Under the pieces are notes generated by a model, which made no database searches, had not been told where the DNA came from, and was given only the letters and a program-made list of their open reading frames with translations. The position numbers and the translations under genes are program-made. Source: JAJFIE01 sp964344255 (GTDB lineage: Bacteria; Pseudomonadota; Alphaproteobacteria; Rhodospirillales; Casp-alpha2). Taken from it: DNA of 64,000 nucleotides. Each line of letters begins with the position of its first letter. Positions within the stretch are counted from its first letter, which is position 1. Location: the NCBI GenBank assembly GCA_964344255.1, contig CAYFMQ010000007.1, positions 62,001 to 126,000 on the forward strand. The letters run 5' to 3'. Positions 9,423-20,513 of the stretch are shown here, piece by piece.

Positions 9423-9775
9423 TTACGGTATTTGGCCTGAAGAACTGCGACACCTGCCGCAAGGCCCTGAAATGGCTGGAAACGGAGAACATCGCGCATG
9501 AATTCAAGGATGTCCGCAAGGATGGCATCGGGGAACAGGATGTTCGCCACTGGCTGAAGGCTGTCGGGCCGGACACGCTGGTCAATCGCCGCGGCACCAC
9601 ATGGCGCCAACTGGACGAAGTGGAAAAATTCGTCAGCTCCGATGACGACCTCACCCAACTGATTCTCAAATACCCGGCCCTGATCAAGCGCCCGGTGTTC
9701 GTTTCCGTCGACACCGTGCTTGTCGGTTTCAAGGATGAACAGAAATCAGCCCTGCTGGGCTATAGCGGTGGCTAG
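9419..9775 (+). CDS. ArsC/Spx (YffB-like) thioredoxin-fold protein
   Basis: This 118-residue protein starts ITVFGLKNCDTCRKALKWL, with a CxxC pair at Cys10 and Cys13. This is typical of the ArsC/Spx/YffB family. RRGTTWRQL later in the chain matches the family's conserved arginine region. Family members act as glutathione- or thioredoxin-linked reductases, or as regulators of RNA polymerase in Firmicutes. In Proteobacteria the YffB type has no settled role. The start ATG overlaps the hutF stop by four bases, so it is made from the same transcript, though a direct role in histidine use is not known. Confidence 0.88.
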   Translation: MITVFGLKNCDTCRKALKWLETENIAHEFKDVRKDGIGEQDVRHWLKAVGPDTLVNRRGTTWRQLDEVEKFVSSDDDLTQLILKYPALIKRPVFVSVDTVLVGFKDEQKSALLGYSGG

Positions 9776-9787
9776 CCTTCTGAACAT

Positions 9788-10333
9788 TCATTTTTCAGGA
9801 TGAGATGGCTGTGCGATCAAATCCAGCCCGCCCAGCAAGTCCTCCACAAAGTAGGCGACCAGTTCATTGCGGCCATTTACGCCGGCCTTCCGGTAAATCG
9901 CGTTACTCTGGCTCTTGATGGTGCCGGGCCTGGTATCACGCACCTCCGCCATTTCCTGTATGCTCAATCCCTTGATCAACAGGTATGCGATTTCCTGTTC
10001 GGACTGGGAAAGCCCCCATTCATTAAACTTTCCGGAAACAATTCGAAGGAACTCACCGGATGCGAGACCTGCAACGGTTCGATAGTTCCTGTTTTCCCGC
10101 AGAAGCCGCAAGAAATTGGCGCCGACGAAAATTAACGCGAACCCCAGGGCGAATACCGCCGTTGTTTCCATTTCGATATGGTGGTCATAATAAAAATCGA
10201 AGCCGACGCCGAAGGTTTCCGACACCACATCAAAAATCAGCAGAATTTCACCGACGGCAAGGACGAACAGCGAGATTCCCGCCACCAGTACCTGTCGAGA
10301 AGCATGTGCCGGACGTGGTTGATCTGCGATCAC
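9788..10333 (-). CDS. Membrane-anchored LuxR-type transcriptional regulator
   Basis: The 181-residue protein has two hydrophobic segments (about 15-36 and 56-76) and a C-terminal LuxR/GerE helix-turn-helix (about 105-165). The latter shows LSQSEQEIAYLLIKGLSIQEMAEVR and RPGTIKSQSNAIYRKAGV, which closely follow the family pattern. It has no receiver or autoinducer domain, so the signal probably comes through the membrane part. The start is GTG at 10333, with only a weak ribosome site. It is convergent with the ArsC-like gene and divergent from the cytochrome gene across 345 bases. Its targets are unknown. Confidence 0.82.
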   Translation of the reverse strand: MIADQPRPAHASRQVLVAGISLFVLAVGEILLIFDVVSETFGVGFDFYYDHHIEMETTAVFALGFALIFVGANFLRLLRENRNYRTVAGLASGEFLRIVSGKFNEWGLSQSEQEIAYLLIKGLSIQEMAEVRDTRPGTIKSQSNAIYRKAGVNGRNELVAYFVEDLLGGLDLIAQPSHPEK

Positions 10334-10678
10334 GCGTCTAATCCGTTTGTACCAATTTTCCCTGGATCAAAGCCTATCACATGGCGTACCCCCTGAATAC
10401 CGCCGGGTTTCAGGGGCTTCCTGCTCATGCAACGGCATCCAACTTTGGTTCAAACCGGGTGATTACTACTTCGGTTTATTGTCTAGGAAACCTGCCAAGC
10501 ACACTATGGGCGTTAAATAACAAGATCGTACGGCAAGCGGCGCATAATCAAAAAAGGAGCGGGTGGGATCATCAAACGGGAAGTCACCTCCAGATCCTGA
10601 ATCCTAAATCCTGAAAAAACAGGGCCGGCGAGCAATTCCACTTCGCCGCATCATCTTTTACAGAACGGGAGAAGAAAC
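10334..10678. other. Intergenic stretch between regulator and cytochrome c
   Basis: These 345 bases hold no convincing gene. Two small structures are visible: an 8-bp stem CCCCTGAA/TTCAGGGG (10390-10397 with 10409-10416), and a short tandem of ATCCTGA, ATCCTAA, ATCCTGA at 10594-10614. Promoters for the flanking divergent genes must lie here, but I cannot place -35/-10 boxes with confidence. Confidence 0.5.
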
Positions 10679-11497
10679 TTGCTGAATATATGGAACATGA
10701 ATCCACGAACATTGATCACTGCTATGTTCGTGGCGTGTGCTTTCCTGGCTGCAAGCATTTACGATACACCATCAGCCAAAGCCGACAGCGACACGCATAA
10801 GCTCGAAGAACACCAGAAAGAATATGTCTATGGCACGCCCGCCAATCCAAGCGAGGCCTGGGTTATCGCCAGCGGTATGCGCTTGTATGATAACTGGATG
10901 AACGCCCTGGATAATGAAGGGCCTGGGACGACACACCCATCCTGGCCGGCATCGAACACAAAGAAAGAAGGTAACGTGACATGGCGCTGTAAATCCTGCC
11001 ACGGCTGGGATTTCAAGGGCAAGGATGGCAAGTATGCCAGTGGTTCATATAAAACAGGTATCATCGGCGTCATGGGCGCAGCGACGATGCACCCCGATGA
11101 CATCCATCAAATCATTATGGATGATACGCACCAATACACCCACAACATGATTCCGCAAGAAGCCATGCTGCGGCTGTCTAAAGCCCTGGCAATCGGCCTG
11201 TATGACACGAGCGATTTCATCAATGATGACGGCAGTGTTAAGGGTGATTTACGCCGGGGGCGTGAGATTTTCCAGAATACCTGCGCCTCGTGTCACGGCT
11301 ATGACGGCACCTCCCTGGACTGGGGCGATGAAGGCGACCCGGCCTATGTCAGCACGGAAGCCAACGCCAATCCCTGGGAAGTCATCGCGAAAATCCGCCA
11401 CGGCCATCCGGGTGTGGAAATGATCTCGCTGATCGCCTTCCCCATGTCGGATATCGCTTCAATTCTAAAATACGTACAGACTTTGCCGCAGAAGTAA
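10679..11497 (+). CDS. Diheme c-type cytochrome, periplasmic
   Basis: This 272-residue protein has an N-terminal signal peptide (hydrophobic stretch about 11-26, cleavage likely after AKA near residue 35). It has two heme-binding CxxCH motifs, Cys104-Cys107-His108 and Cys202-Cys205-His206. The second half is a standard class I cytochrome c domain with a likely distal methionine in IAFPMSDIA. I chose the TTG start at 10679 because GGGAGAAG lies about seven bases upstream. The ATG at 10697 has no such site. It stands alone and is followed by a strong terminator. The electron donor and acceptor are unknown. Confidence 0.88.
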   Translation: MLNIWNMNPRTLITAMFVACAFLAASIYDTPSAKADSDTHKLEEHQKEYVYGTPANPSEAWVIASGMRLYDNWMNALDNEGPGTTHPSWPASNTKKEGNVTWRCKSCHGWDFKGKDGKYASGSYKTGIIGVMGAATMHPDDIHQIIMDDTHQYTHNMIPQEAMLRLSKALAIGLYDTSDFINDDGSVKGDLRRGREIFQNTCASCHGYDGTSLDWGDEGDPAYVSTEANANPWEVIAKIRHGHPGVEMISLIAFPMSDIASILKYVQTLPQK

Positions 11498-11557
11498 TGA
11501 TGACAACATTCCTGTCGTGAACTCTTCACAACTTATAAGAAAAGACGATTACCTCAT

Positions 11558-11585
11558 ACCGCCCCGCCCCCCGGGGCGGTTTTTG
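11558..11585 (+). terminator. Rho-independent terminator after the cytochrome gene
   Basis: A perfect 9-bp GC-rich stem (ACCGCCCCG at 11558-11566 with CGGGGCGGT at 11572-11580) has a five-base C loop and is followed directly by a T run. The T run is only on the plus strand side, so it ends the cytochrome transcript. The convergent hutH stop lies two bases further on. Confidence 0.9.
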
Positions 11586-11586
11586 T

Positions 11587-13116
11587 TTATTCAAGCGTGA
11601 CGGCGGAAACAACATCACCCTGAAACCGCCCGTCGCGTATACCTTCCTTGACGGCGTCGATTTCGTGGGAGAACTCCCGGTCATCGGCCCGGATGGGAGA
11701 GAGCTTTTCAATTTCGTCCATGCAGGCTTCAAGAACTGGTGATGATTTGAGCGGACGGTGAAAGCTGATGCCCTGCGTTGCCGCCATCAGTTCGACCGCC
11801 ACGATGCCGAAAGCGTTTTCCGCCATGTCCAGCAGCCGCCGGGCGGCATAGGTCGCCATGGAAACGTGGTCTTCCTGATCCGCCGATGTCGGCAAGCTGT
11901 CCACGCTGGCGGGTGTGGCGCGTTGCCGGTTCTCGCTGACCAAGGCGGCGGCTGTCACCTGCGCCATCATGAAACCGGAATTGATGCCCGGATCGGGCGT
12001 CAGGAAGGCCGGCAAGCCACTCATGGCCGGGTTGACCAGCAACGCCGTGCGCCGTTCTGAAAGCGCGCCGATTTCGGCGATGGCGTTGGCGATCTGGTCA
12101 GCGGCGAAGGCAACCGGTTCGGCATGAAAATTCCCGCCCGAGAGCACGTCATCGGTGTCGGCGAACACCAGCGGATTATCGGAAACACCGTTCGCCTCGC
12201 GCACCAGCACGCCCGCCGCCATGCGCAACTGATCCAGGCAGGCCCCCATGACCCTCGGCTGGCAGCGTAGCGAATAAGGGTCCTGCACCCGATCACAATC
12301 CAGATGGCTTTCACGCAGGCGACTGCCTTTCATCAGGGACATCAGCGCCGCCGCCACCTCGACTTGCCCTGGTTGACCGCCCAGGGCCTGAATGCGTTCA
12401 TCAAACGGCGCGTCGGAACCTTTCATGGCATCGACGGAAAGCGCACCGGACATCAACGCCGCCTTGAAAACATCTTCCGCCGCATTCAACCCCCGCAAGG
12501 CCAGCGCCGTGGAAACCTGCGTGCCGTTCAACAGCGCTAATCCTTCCTTGGCCTGCAGACGGATGTGTTTCAATCCCGCCTTGTCAAGCGCCGCGATGGC
12601 CGGCATACGTTCGCCCTGCCAGAAGGCTTCCCCTTCTCCGATCATGACGGCGGACATATGCGCCAGCGGCGCCAAATCGCCGGAGGCGCCGACGCTGCCC
12701 TTGGCCGGAATGACGGGGATGACGCCGCGGGCCAGCATGTCCAGCAGCAACTCAACCGTTTCCACCCGGCAACCGGAGTAACCGCGGGCAAGGGACGCCG
12801 CCTTCAAGGCCATGACGAGCCTGACCGTTTCCTCATCCAGCAGAAACCCGGTCCCGGCGGAATGGGAACGCACCAGGCGGACCTGAAGCTCCCGAACATC
12901 GTCATGAGAAATGCTCTCCCGGGCCAGCAGGCCGAAGCCCGTATTGACGCCGTAGACGATCCGTTCCTCTTCGACAACCCGGTCGACAACGTCCGCCGCA
13001 GCAATCACGTCCGCCTTCCATCCACCCGTGATGTGAAGTTCCGCCGCTTCCCGTTCGATGGACCTGATGTGCGAGAGGTCCATCGCCCCCGCCCTGATTT
13101 CAATCCTGTTACTCAC
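11587..13116 (-). CDS. hutH: Histidine ammonia-lyase HutH
   Basis: HutH removes ammonia from L-histidine to give trans-urocanate, the first step of histidine use. The 509-residue protein carries the Ala144-Ser145-Gly146 triad (in GSVGASGDLAP) that cyclises into the MIO cofactor. It also has the catalytic tyrosine region VYGVNTGFG and SDNPLVF. Length is standard. The start is GTG at 13116, with AAGGGA eight bases upstream; that site overlaps the end of hutU, only four bases away. It is the last gene of the phyH-hutU-hutH unit. No regulatory site was found between hutU and hutH. Confidence 0.97.
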   Translation of the reverse strand: MSNRIEIRAGAMDLSHIRSIEREAAELHITGGWKADVIAAADVVDRVVEEERIVYGVNTGFGLLARESISHDDVRELQVRLVRSHSAGTGFLLDEETVRLVMALKAASLARGYSGCRVETVELLLDMLARGVIPVIPAKGSVGASGDLAPLAHMSAVMIGEGEAFWQGERMPAIAALDKAGLKHIRLQAKEGLALLNGTQVSTALALRGLNAAEDVFKAALMSGALSVDAMKGSDAPFDERIQALGGQPGQVEVAAALMSLMKGSRLRESHLDCDRVQDPYSLRCQPRVMGACLDQLRMAAGVLVREANGVSDNPLVFADTDDVLSGGNFHAEPVAFAADQIANAIAEIGALSERRTALLVNPAMSGLPAFLTPDPGINSGFMMAQVTAAALVSENRQRATPASVDSLPTSADQEDHVSMATYAARRLLDMAENAFGIVAVELMAATQGISFHRPLKSSPVLEACMDEIEKLSPIRADDREFSHEIDAVKEGIRDGRFQGDVVSAVTLE

Positions 13117-13120
13117 GCGG

Positions 13121-14794
<1,674 letters not shown>

Positions 14795-14804
14795 GGTCTG
14801 TTCC

Positions 14805-15608
14805 TTATACCGTCCACACCAGGGGAAATTCCGGTGCGTCCATGGCGTCGCCTTCCTTCAGTTCCAGACCCGGAAACGGGGGAGACGTATGCCCTCCTCG
14901 GTCTGCATAGGTCACGTCGTCACCCAACCAGCGAAAGGCTATGGCGGCGCGGCGTTTTGGGGAATTATTGGCCGGCGCCCCGTGGACCGTGCGGAAAGTA
15001 AAGGCGATGGCGTCCCCCGGCTCCACCTCCCATCCAAGAATCTTATAGTCCGCCCGATGAGAAGAGATATCGGGCAATTCATCCCAGTCTTCCGAGTCGT
15101 TGACGGGTTTGCCGGAGAAATACATGGGCGTGTACATCTTGCCCCATTTGTGGGAACCACCAACGTATTCCACGGCGATGTCACGCTTCACAGGGTCCAG
15201 CGGTATCCACAGCGAGCAGGTTTTAACGCCATTAACGCAGTAATAGGGCTGATCCTGATGCCAAGGCGTTTCAACGGCATTGCCGGGCTCTTTCAGGACG
15301 ACATGCTCATGAAAGAACCGAACAGATTTGGACCCGGTCAACCGGGCCGCGATTTCTGCGGCGGGTGAGTCATGGATAAATGATTTGTATTCCGGGATGC
15401 GTTGCCAGTTGCAGTAATCGTTGAAGAACGCGCTTTCTCCATCACCCTTGTGATAACGCGCCGTCGGGCTTGGTTCACGCAGGTTGCGTTCCAATCCCGC
15501 CTGCAAGGTATCAACCCATTCATCGAACACGCCCTTCAGCAAGACAACGCCATCTTGCTGAAATGTCTCAACGGCTGATCGATCGATTATGATATCTCGC
15601 ACATTCAT
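14805..15608 (-). CDS. Phytanoyl-CoA dioxygenase (PhyH) family Fe(II)/2-oxoglutarate oxygenase
   Basis: This 267-residue protein belongs to the PhyH superfamily of non-heme iron oxygenases. The facial triad is visible: His117 and Asp119 in TPWHQDQPYY, and His209 in RTVHGAP. A basic residue about ten positions later (KRRAAI) can bind the 2-oxoglutarate carboxylate. These enzymes hydroxylate or demethylate small molecules or acyl-CoAs. The gene is first in the unit and ends ten bases before hutU. That placement suggests it acts on histidine, urocanate or a modified histidine, but nothing in the sequence names the substrate. It is divergent from the serine dehydratase gene. Confidence 0.85.
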   Translation of the reverse strand: MNVRDIIIDRSAVETFQQDGVVLLKGVFDEWVDTLQAGLERNLREPSPTARYHKGDGESAFFNDYCNWQRIPEYKSFIHDSPAAEIAARLTGSKSVRFFHEHVVLKEPGNAVETPWHQDQPYYCVNGVKTCSLWIPLDPVKRDIAVEYVGGSHKWGKMYTPMYFSGKPVNDSEDWDELPDISSHRADYKILGWEVEPGDAIAFTFRTVHGAPANNSPKRRAAIAFRWLGDDVTYADRGGHTSPPFPGLELKEGDAMDAPEFPLVWTV

Positions 15609-15791
15609 TGTCCCGTTACAGCAATGAAGCCCCCATACAGATAAGCTGTTTGTCTATCAGAATTTGCTGTGTCCAGCCATACAACGGTTGGAAATATTCC
15701 GTTTCGTAATGAAATTTTATTGTGAAATGATCACCTTCGTCGCTATGTAGTATTAATCTGGTAAGAAAATTATCGTGGGAGGAAAATCTCG

Positions 15792-17174
15792 TTGCCCTAT
15801 AGCGTGTTCGACCTGTTCAAAATCGGCATTGGCCCGTCCAGTTCCCATACGGTCGGCCCCATGGTTGCCGGCAGGCGTTTCCTTGGAGAACTGAAAGACA
15901 AGGGTTTATTCGATACTGTCAGGCGAGTCAGCGCCCGGCTGCACGGTTCTCTGGCGTTCACGGGCAAGGGGCACAATTCCGATATCGCCGTGCTGTTGGG
16001 CTTGTGCGGTGAAAACCCCGACACCATCGACCCGGACGCGGTTCCTGCTATCGTCGGAACGATCCGCTCAAACGAAACCCTGAATCTGGGAGGTGAGAAG
16101 ACTCTGCCCTTCATCGAAAGTCGCGATCTGGTTTTCGATTACGAGGTCATCCTGCCGGCGCACTCCAACGGCATGTGCCTCTACGCCTACGATGACAAGG
16201 ACGAATGTATCCACAAGAGTGTTTACTATTCCATCGGTGGCGGTTTTGTCGCCTCGGAAGCGGAAATGACATCCGATCGTGTCGAGGCCATGCCGGAAGT
16301 CGCCATTCCCTACGATTATTCGACGTCAGAAGAACTGATGCGTATGGGCGAACTTTCCAACAAAACCTTCGCCGAGATGGTGTTTTCGAACGAGAGCGCC
16401 TGGCGAACCCCCAACGAAGTTCGCAAGGGCCTCGATCATATCTGGAAGACCATGAAGGGCTGTATGGAACGGGGCCTGAAAGCGGATGGCCTTCTCCCCG
16501 GTGAACTGCAGGTCAAACGCCGGGCCCGGGCGCTCCACAAGGGTCTGGAAGACGGCAGCACCCGAAACGCCGCCATGCCCCACGAATGCATGGACTGGAT
16601 CAGTCATTGGGCCATTGCTGTCAACGAGGAGAATGCTTCCGGCGGGCGGATCGTAACGGCGCCCACCAACGGCGCCGCCGGAGTCATCCCCGCTGTCATC
16701 CGCTATTACGAGGAAATGTGCCCCGGTGCGGACCGGATTGGTGTCCACGACTTCCTGTTGAGCGCTGCTGCCGTGGGCATATTGATCAAGATGAACGCCT
16801 CCATTTCCGGCGCGGAAGCCGGCTGTCAGGGTGAAGTCGGTTCCGCCTGCGCAATGGCGGCGGGCGGCCTTGCGGCTGCTCTTGGCGGCACCAACAAACA
16901 GGTGGAAAACGCTGCCGAAATCGGCCTCGAACACCATCTCGGCATGACTTGCGATCCCGTCGGTGGGCTGGTGCAGATTCCCTGTATCGAGCGAAACGCC
17001 ATGGGGGCCGTGAAGGCCATCAACGCCGCGTCGCTGGCCTTGCAGGGCGATGGCGAGCACTATGTCTCACTCGACACCGTGATCGAGACCATGCGCCAGA
17101 CCGGCGAGGACATGCAGTCCAAATACAAGGAAACCAGCCAGGGCGGCCTGGCCGTCAACGTTGTGGCGTGCTGA
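15792..17174 (+). CDS. sdaA: L-serine ammonia-lyase, iron-sulfur type
   Basis: The enzyme deaminates L-serine to pyruvate and ammonia with a [4Fe-4S] cluster rather than PLP. The 460-residue single-chain form has the N-terminal SVFDLFKIGIGPSSSHTVGPM motif and the KGHNSDIAVLLGL segment. The three cluster cysteines fall in AGCQGEVGSAC and MTCDPVGGLVQIPCIERN. The start is TTG at 15792, supported by GGGAGG about nine bases upstream. It follows 183 bases of divergent promoter space shared with the PhyH gene. Standing next to an amidase and hut genes, it fits an amino-acid-consuming lifestyle. Confidence 0.96.
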   Translation: MPYSVFDLFKIGIGPSSSHTVGPMVAGRRFLGELKDKGLFDTVRRVSARLHGSLAFTGKGHNSDIAVLLGLCGENPDTIDPDAVPAIVGTIRSNETLNLGGEKTLPFIESRDLVFDYEVILPAHSNGMCLYAYDDKDECIHKSVYYSIGGGFVASEAEMTSDRVEAMPEVAIPYDYSTSEELMRMGELSNKTFAEMVFSNESAWRTPNEVRKGLDHIWKTMKGCMERGLKADGLLPGELQVKRRARALHKGLEDGSTRNAAMPHECMDWISHWAIAVNEENASGGRIVTAPTNGAAGVIPAVIRYYEEMCPGADRIGVHDFLLSAAAVGILIKMNASISGAEAGCQGEVGSACAMAAGGLAAALGGTNKQVENAAEIGLEHHLGMTCDPVGGLVQIPCIERNAMGAVKAINAASLALQGDGEHYVSLDTVIETMRQTGEDMQSKYKETSQGGLAVNVVAC

Positions 17175-17294
17175 TTTCGGGTATCTTATCTATCTCCTCT
17201 ATCCCCTCTGGGATAAGACAAGCCCTGTAAAAACCTTCTATAAACTAATGTAACAAACCTGAATGGTGATTATACCCCCGGGAGGATTTTCAAT

Positions 17295-18707
17295 ATGGCC
17301 GATCTTGATCTTTGCTACACGCCGGCGACGGAGCTTGCGAAAAAGTACCGCTCAAAAGAACTTTCACCCGTTGATGTGGTTCAGAACTCCCTGAACCGGA
17401 TCGAAGAGGTCAATCCCACCCTCAACTGCTTCTGCTTCACCTACCCGGACGAAGCCATGGAAAAGGCCAAAGCCGCCGAACAGGCGTTAAGTTCAGGCAA
17501 TGCTCGGCCGCTTGAAGGTATTCCTCTGGCTATCAAGGATTTCACGCCCACCAAGGGCAAGACAACAACACGGGGCTCGAAACTGCTGGAAAACTGGGTG
17601 CCGGATCGCAATTCCGTTCTGGTGGATCGCCTGGAAGACGCCGGCGCTATTATGGTCGGCAAGACAACGACACCCGAATTCGCCACGTCGGGATTCACGG
17701 ATTCACCGCTTTGGGGCTACACCCGCAATCCGTGGAATCCCGAACGCACCACGGGCGGTTCGTCGGGTGGTTCCGGCGCGGCCGTGGCCTCGGGCTGCGT
17801 TCCCTTCGCCGAAGGCACCGACATGGGCGGCAGCGTGCGCATTCCGGGTGCGCTCTGCGGTATCGTCGGACACAAGCCGTCACTGGGCCGCATCCCCATG
17901 GATATCATCGAGACGACCTTTGACAACATCTCCCATTTCGGCCCACTGGCGCGCACCATCGACGATGCAGCGCTGTTCCTGGATACGGTCCAGGGCATGG
18001 ACCAGAGCGACATCCAGTCCGTGGTGCGTTGCGATCTCGGATCTATCAATGGCGACGTCAAAAACCTTTCTCTGGCTTACGATGTGGACTTGAGCTTCTG
18101 CGCCGTTGAGAAAGGCGTCGCCGACAATACGATGGCAGCGGTTGATGCGCTCCGGGACGCCGGCGCCAAGGTCACCGAAGTGGATATTGGTTGGGATCGT
18201 GGCATTGTCGATCTGTGGTACGAGACCTGGGCCATATTTATGGCGGCGGCGTACGCGGAACTGACGGACGTGCCCCTGTCTGAAAACCGCGACCGCATGA
18301 GCGAAGGCCTGGTCGGCCTGATCGAAATGGGTAACGACATTTCCGCTGTTCAGGCCCGGCGTGGGGAATTCCGCCGCACCAGGTACTGGCACAAGCTGGC
18401 AGCCATCCTGGAAGATCACCATGCCCTGCTCTGCCCCACCATGGCGGTCGTCGCCCCGCCTGTTGAAATGCGGGACAGCGATTTCGGCGAAGACGATGAA
18501 AACGGCATGATGCAGACCATGGACATGACGGCGCAGTTCAACTACACGGCCCAGTGTCCGGCGCTTTCCGTACCTTCCGGTTTCTCCGAAGGCCTGCCCA
18601 CAGCGCTGCAGATCGTGGCCCGCAAATGGGATGACCCGTTGGCGCTTAATATCGGCGCTGCCGTTGAAAAAGCCCTACCATGGGCCGACAAGCGTCCGGA
18701 CATCTGA
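17295..18707 (+). CDS. Amidase signature family hydrolase
   Basis: This 470-residue enzyme has the complete amidase signature with its Ser-cisSer-Lys triad: Lys in LAIKDFTPTKG, the cis-serine in TTGGSSGGSGAA, and the nucleophile serine in GTDMGGSVRIPG. It should hydrolyse a carboxylic amide. GatA, aryl-acylamidase and other members share these motifs, and no gatB or gatC is adjacent, so a GatA role is unlikely. GGGAGG sits about eight bases before the ATG at 17295. It precedes a ThDP enzyme on the same strand by 130 bases. Confidence 0.9.
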   Translation: MADLDLCYTPATELAKKYRSKELSPVDVVQNSLNRIEEVNPTLNCFCFTYPDEAMEKAKAAEQALSSGNARPLEGIPLAIKDFTPTKGKTTTRGSKLLENWVPDRNSVLVDRLEDAGAIMVGKTTTPEFATSGFTDSPLWGYTRNPWNPERTTGGSSGGSGAAVASGCVPFAEGTDMGGSVRIPGALCGIVGHKPSLGRIPMDIIETTFDNISHFGPLARTIDDAALFLDTVQGMDQSDIQSVVRCDLGSINGDVKNLSLAYDVDLSFCAVEKGVADNTMAAVDALRDAGAKVTEVDIGWDRGIVDLWYETWAIFMAAAYAELTDVPLSENRDRMSEGLVGLIEMGNDISAVQARRGEFRRTRYWHKLAAILEDHHALLCPTMAVVAPPVEMRDSDFGEDDENGMMQTMDMTAQFNYTAQCPALSVPSGFSEGLPTALQIVARKWDDPLALNIGAAVEKALPWADKRPDI

Positions 18708-18837
18708 TGCTTCCAGAGAGCCGGCAAACAACCTGCTCCGGGCACAAGAAATTTTTCGCGCAGGCTGAGATTGCAAAGCCGGGCAGGATGCCGTATCGCT
18801 TTGGCATGAATTCGTTTCCTGACGGAGGGAAATATCC

Positions 18838-20505
18838 ATGCAGACCGGCGGACAGATCCTTGTAGACGCGCTTCGCACCCATGGCGCGGAGATCGCCTTC
18901 GGCGTGCCGGGCGAGAGCTATCTTGCTGTGCTGGATGCGCTGCATGACACGCCGGATTTGCGGTTTATCATCTGCCGCCAGGAAGGCGGCGCGGCCATGA
19001 TGGCGGACGCTTACGGAAAGATGACCGGCAAGCCGGGGCTCTGCTTCGTCACCCGCGGCCCGGGCGCCACCAACGCCAGCGCCGGCGTGCACATCGCCCA
19101 GCAGGACTCGACACCCATGATCCTGTTCATTGGGCAGGTTGCCCGCGATCAGGTTGATCGCGAAGCCTTTCAGGAAATCGACTACCGCCGCATGTACGGC
19201 CAGCTCGCTAAATGGGTCGCCCAAATCGACGACGCGTCGCGCATTCCGGAATACATCAGCCGCGCCTACCACACCGCAACCACGGGCCGGCCTGGTCCCG
19301 TGGTGCTGGCCCTGCCGGAAGACATGCTGCGAGAAACCGCCGAGGCCATTCCGACACAGCCCTTCACCCCCATCGAGGCCACTCCCGGACAGCAAGACAT
19401 GGCGCAAATGGAGGCAATGCTGGCCAAGGCCGAACGTCCGCTGATCATTGTCGGCGGCGGCGGTTGGGATACTGAAGCCTGTGCCGATTTACGCCGTTTC
19501 GCCGAAGCTTGGGACCTGCCGGTCGGCGCTTCTTTCCGCGCCCAGGACCGCATGAACAACGATCATCCCAACTATGTCGGCGACATCGGCATCGGCATCA
19601 ACCCGAAGCTGGCCGAAAGGGTCAGGAGCGCCGACGTGATTCTGGCGCTGGGCGCGCGGCTGGGCGAAATGACCACGTCGAATTACACGCTCATCGAGCC
19701 GCCGGAGCCGAAACAGGCGCTGATCCATGTCCACCCGGGAGCTGAAGAGCTGGGCCGGGTCTATCGCCCCACGCTCGGCATCAATGCGGGGGTTAAGTCC
19801 TTTCTGAAATCGGCAGTTGCCATGAACGCCCGTTCCGGCGACAGGGCCGAATGGGTGAAAGGCGCTCGTGCTGACTATGAGGCCTGGAACTCAACCGTTC
19901 AGCCCGTACCCGGTGACGCCCATATGGGTGAAATTGTCCTTTGGCTGCGCGAGGCGCTGGGCCCGGATGCCTTTATCTGTAACGGAGCCGGGAATTTTTC
20001 TTCCTGGTTCCATCGTTTCTACCGCTATCGGGACTACCGAACCCAACTGGCGCCGACCAGCGGCTCCATGGGTTACGGTGCGCCGGCCTGCGTAGCCGCC
20101 AAGATCGTCTTCCCGGAACGCGAAGCCATCGCCGTCGCCGGTGACGGCGACTTCATGATGCACGGGCAGGAATTCGCCACCGCCATGCAGTATGGCGCCA
20201 ACGTCATCATCATTGTCGTTAATAACGGCATTTACGGCACCATCCGTATGCACCAGGAACGGGAATACCCGGAACGTATTTCCGGCACCCAGCTTACCAA
20301 CCCGGATTTCGCCGATCTGGCCCGCGCTTATGGCGGGCATGGTGAGGTTGTGGAACGGACGGAGGATTTCGCACCGGCCTTTGAACGCGCCCGTAACGCG
20401 GGCAAGCCGGCAATCATCGAGGTGCGGGTTGATCCGGAGGCCATTACCCCGACGACGACGTTAAGCGATATCCGAGCCGGCGCATTAGCCCGGAAGAACG
20501 GATAA
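18838..20505 (+). CDS. Thiamine diphosphate-dependent enzyme, acetolactate-synthase-like
   Basis: The 555-residue protein has the three domains of the ThDP family. The Pyr domain contains FGVPGESYLAVLDAL and the catalytic glutamate in CRQEGGAAMMADAYG. A central domain follows, then a PP domain with the Mg-ThDP motif VAGDGDFMMHG...VVNN. It resembles IlvB-type acetolactate synthases and related oxo-acid decarboxylases. No ilvH regulatory subunit follows, so a catabolic or side role is more likely than valine synthesis. GGAGGG lies about nine bases before the ATG. The DUF1491 gene starts eight bases after it. Confidence 0.85.
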   Translation: MQTGGQILVDALRTHGAEIAFGVPGESYLAVLDALHDTPDLRFIICRQEGGAAMMADAYGKMTGKPGLCFVTRGPGATNASAGVHIAQQDSTPMILFIGQVARDQVDREAFQEIDYRRMYGQLAKWVAQIDDASRIPEYISRAYHTATTGRPGPVVLALPEDMLRETAEAIPTQPFTPIEATPGQQDMAQMEAMLAKAERPLIIVGGGGWDTEACADLRRFAEAWDLPVGASFRAQDRMNNDHPNYVGDIGIGINPKLAERVRSADVILALGARLGEMTTSNYTLIEPPEPKQALIHVHPGAEELGRVYRPTLGINAGVKSFLKSAVAMNARSGDRAEWVKGARADYEAWNSTVQPVPGDAHMGEIVLWLREALGPDAFICNGAGNFSSWFHRFYRYRDYRTQLAPTSGSMGYGAPACVAAKIVFPEREAIAVAGDGDFMMHGQEFATAMQYGANVIIIVVNNGIYGTIRMHQEREYPERISGTQLTNPDFADLARAYGGHGEVVERTEDFAPAFERARNAGKPAIIEVRVDPEAITPTTTLSDIRAGALARKNG

Positions 20506-20513
20506 ACAACCAA

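Noticed and set aside
10381..10614. A 77-codon open frame between the LuxR-type gene and the cytochrome gene
   Set aside because: No ribosome site, no family resemblance and unusual codons; it contains a hairpin and a small tandem repeat.
17184..17218. Terminator after the serine dehydratase gene
   Set aside because: The stems (TCTTATC/GATAAGA or ATCCC/GGGAT) compete with each other and no T run follows.
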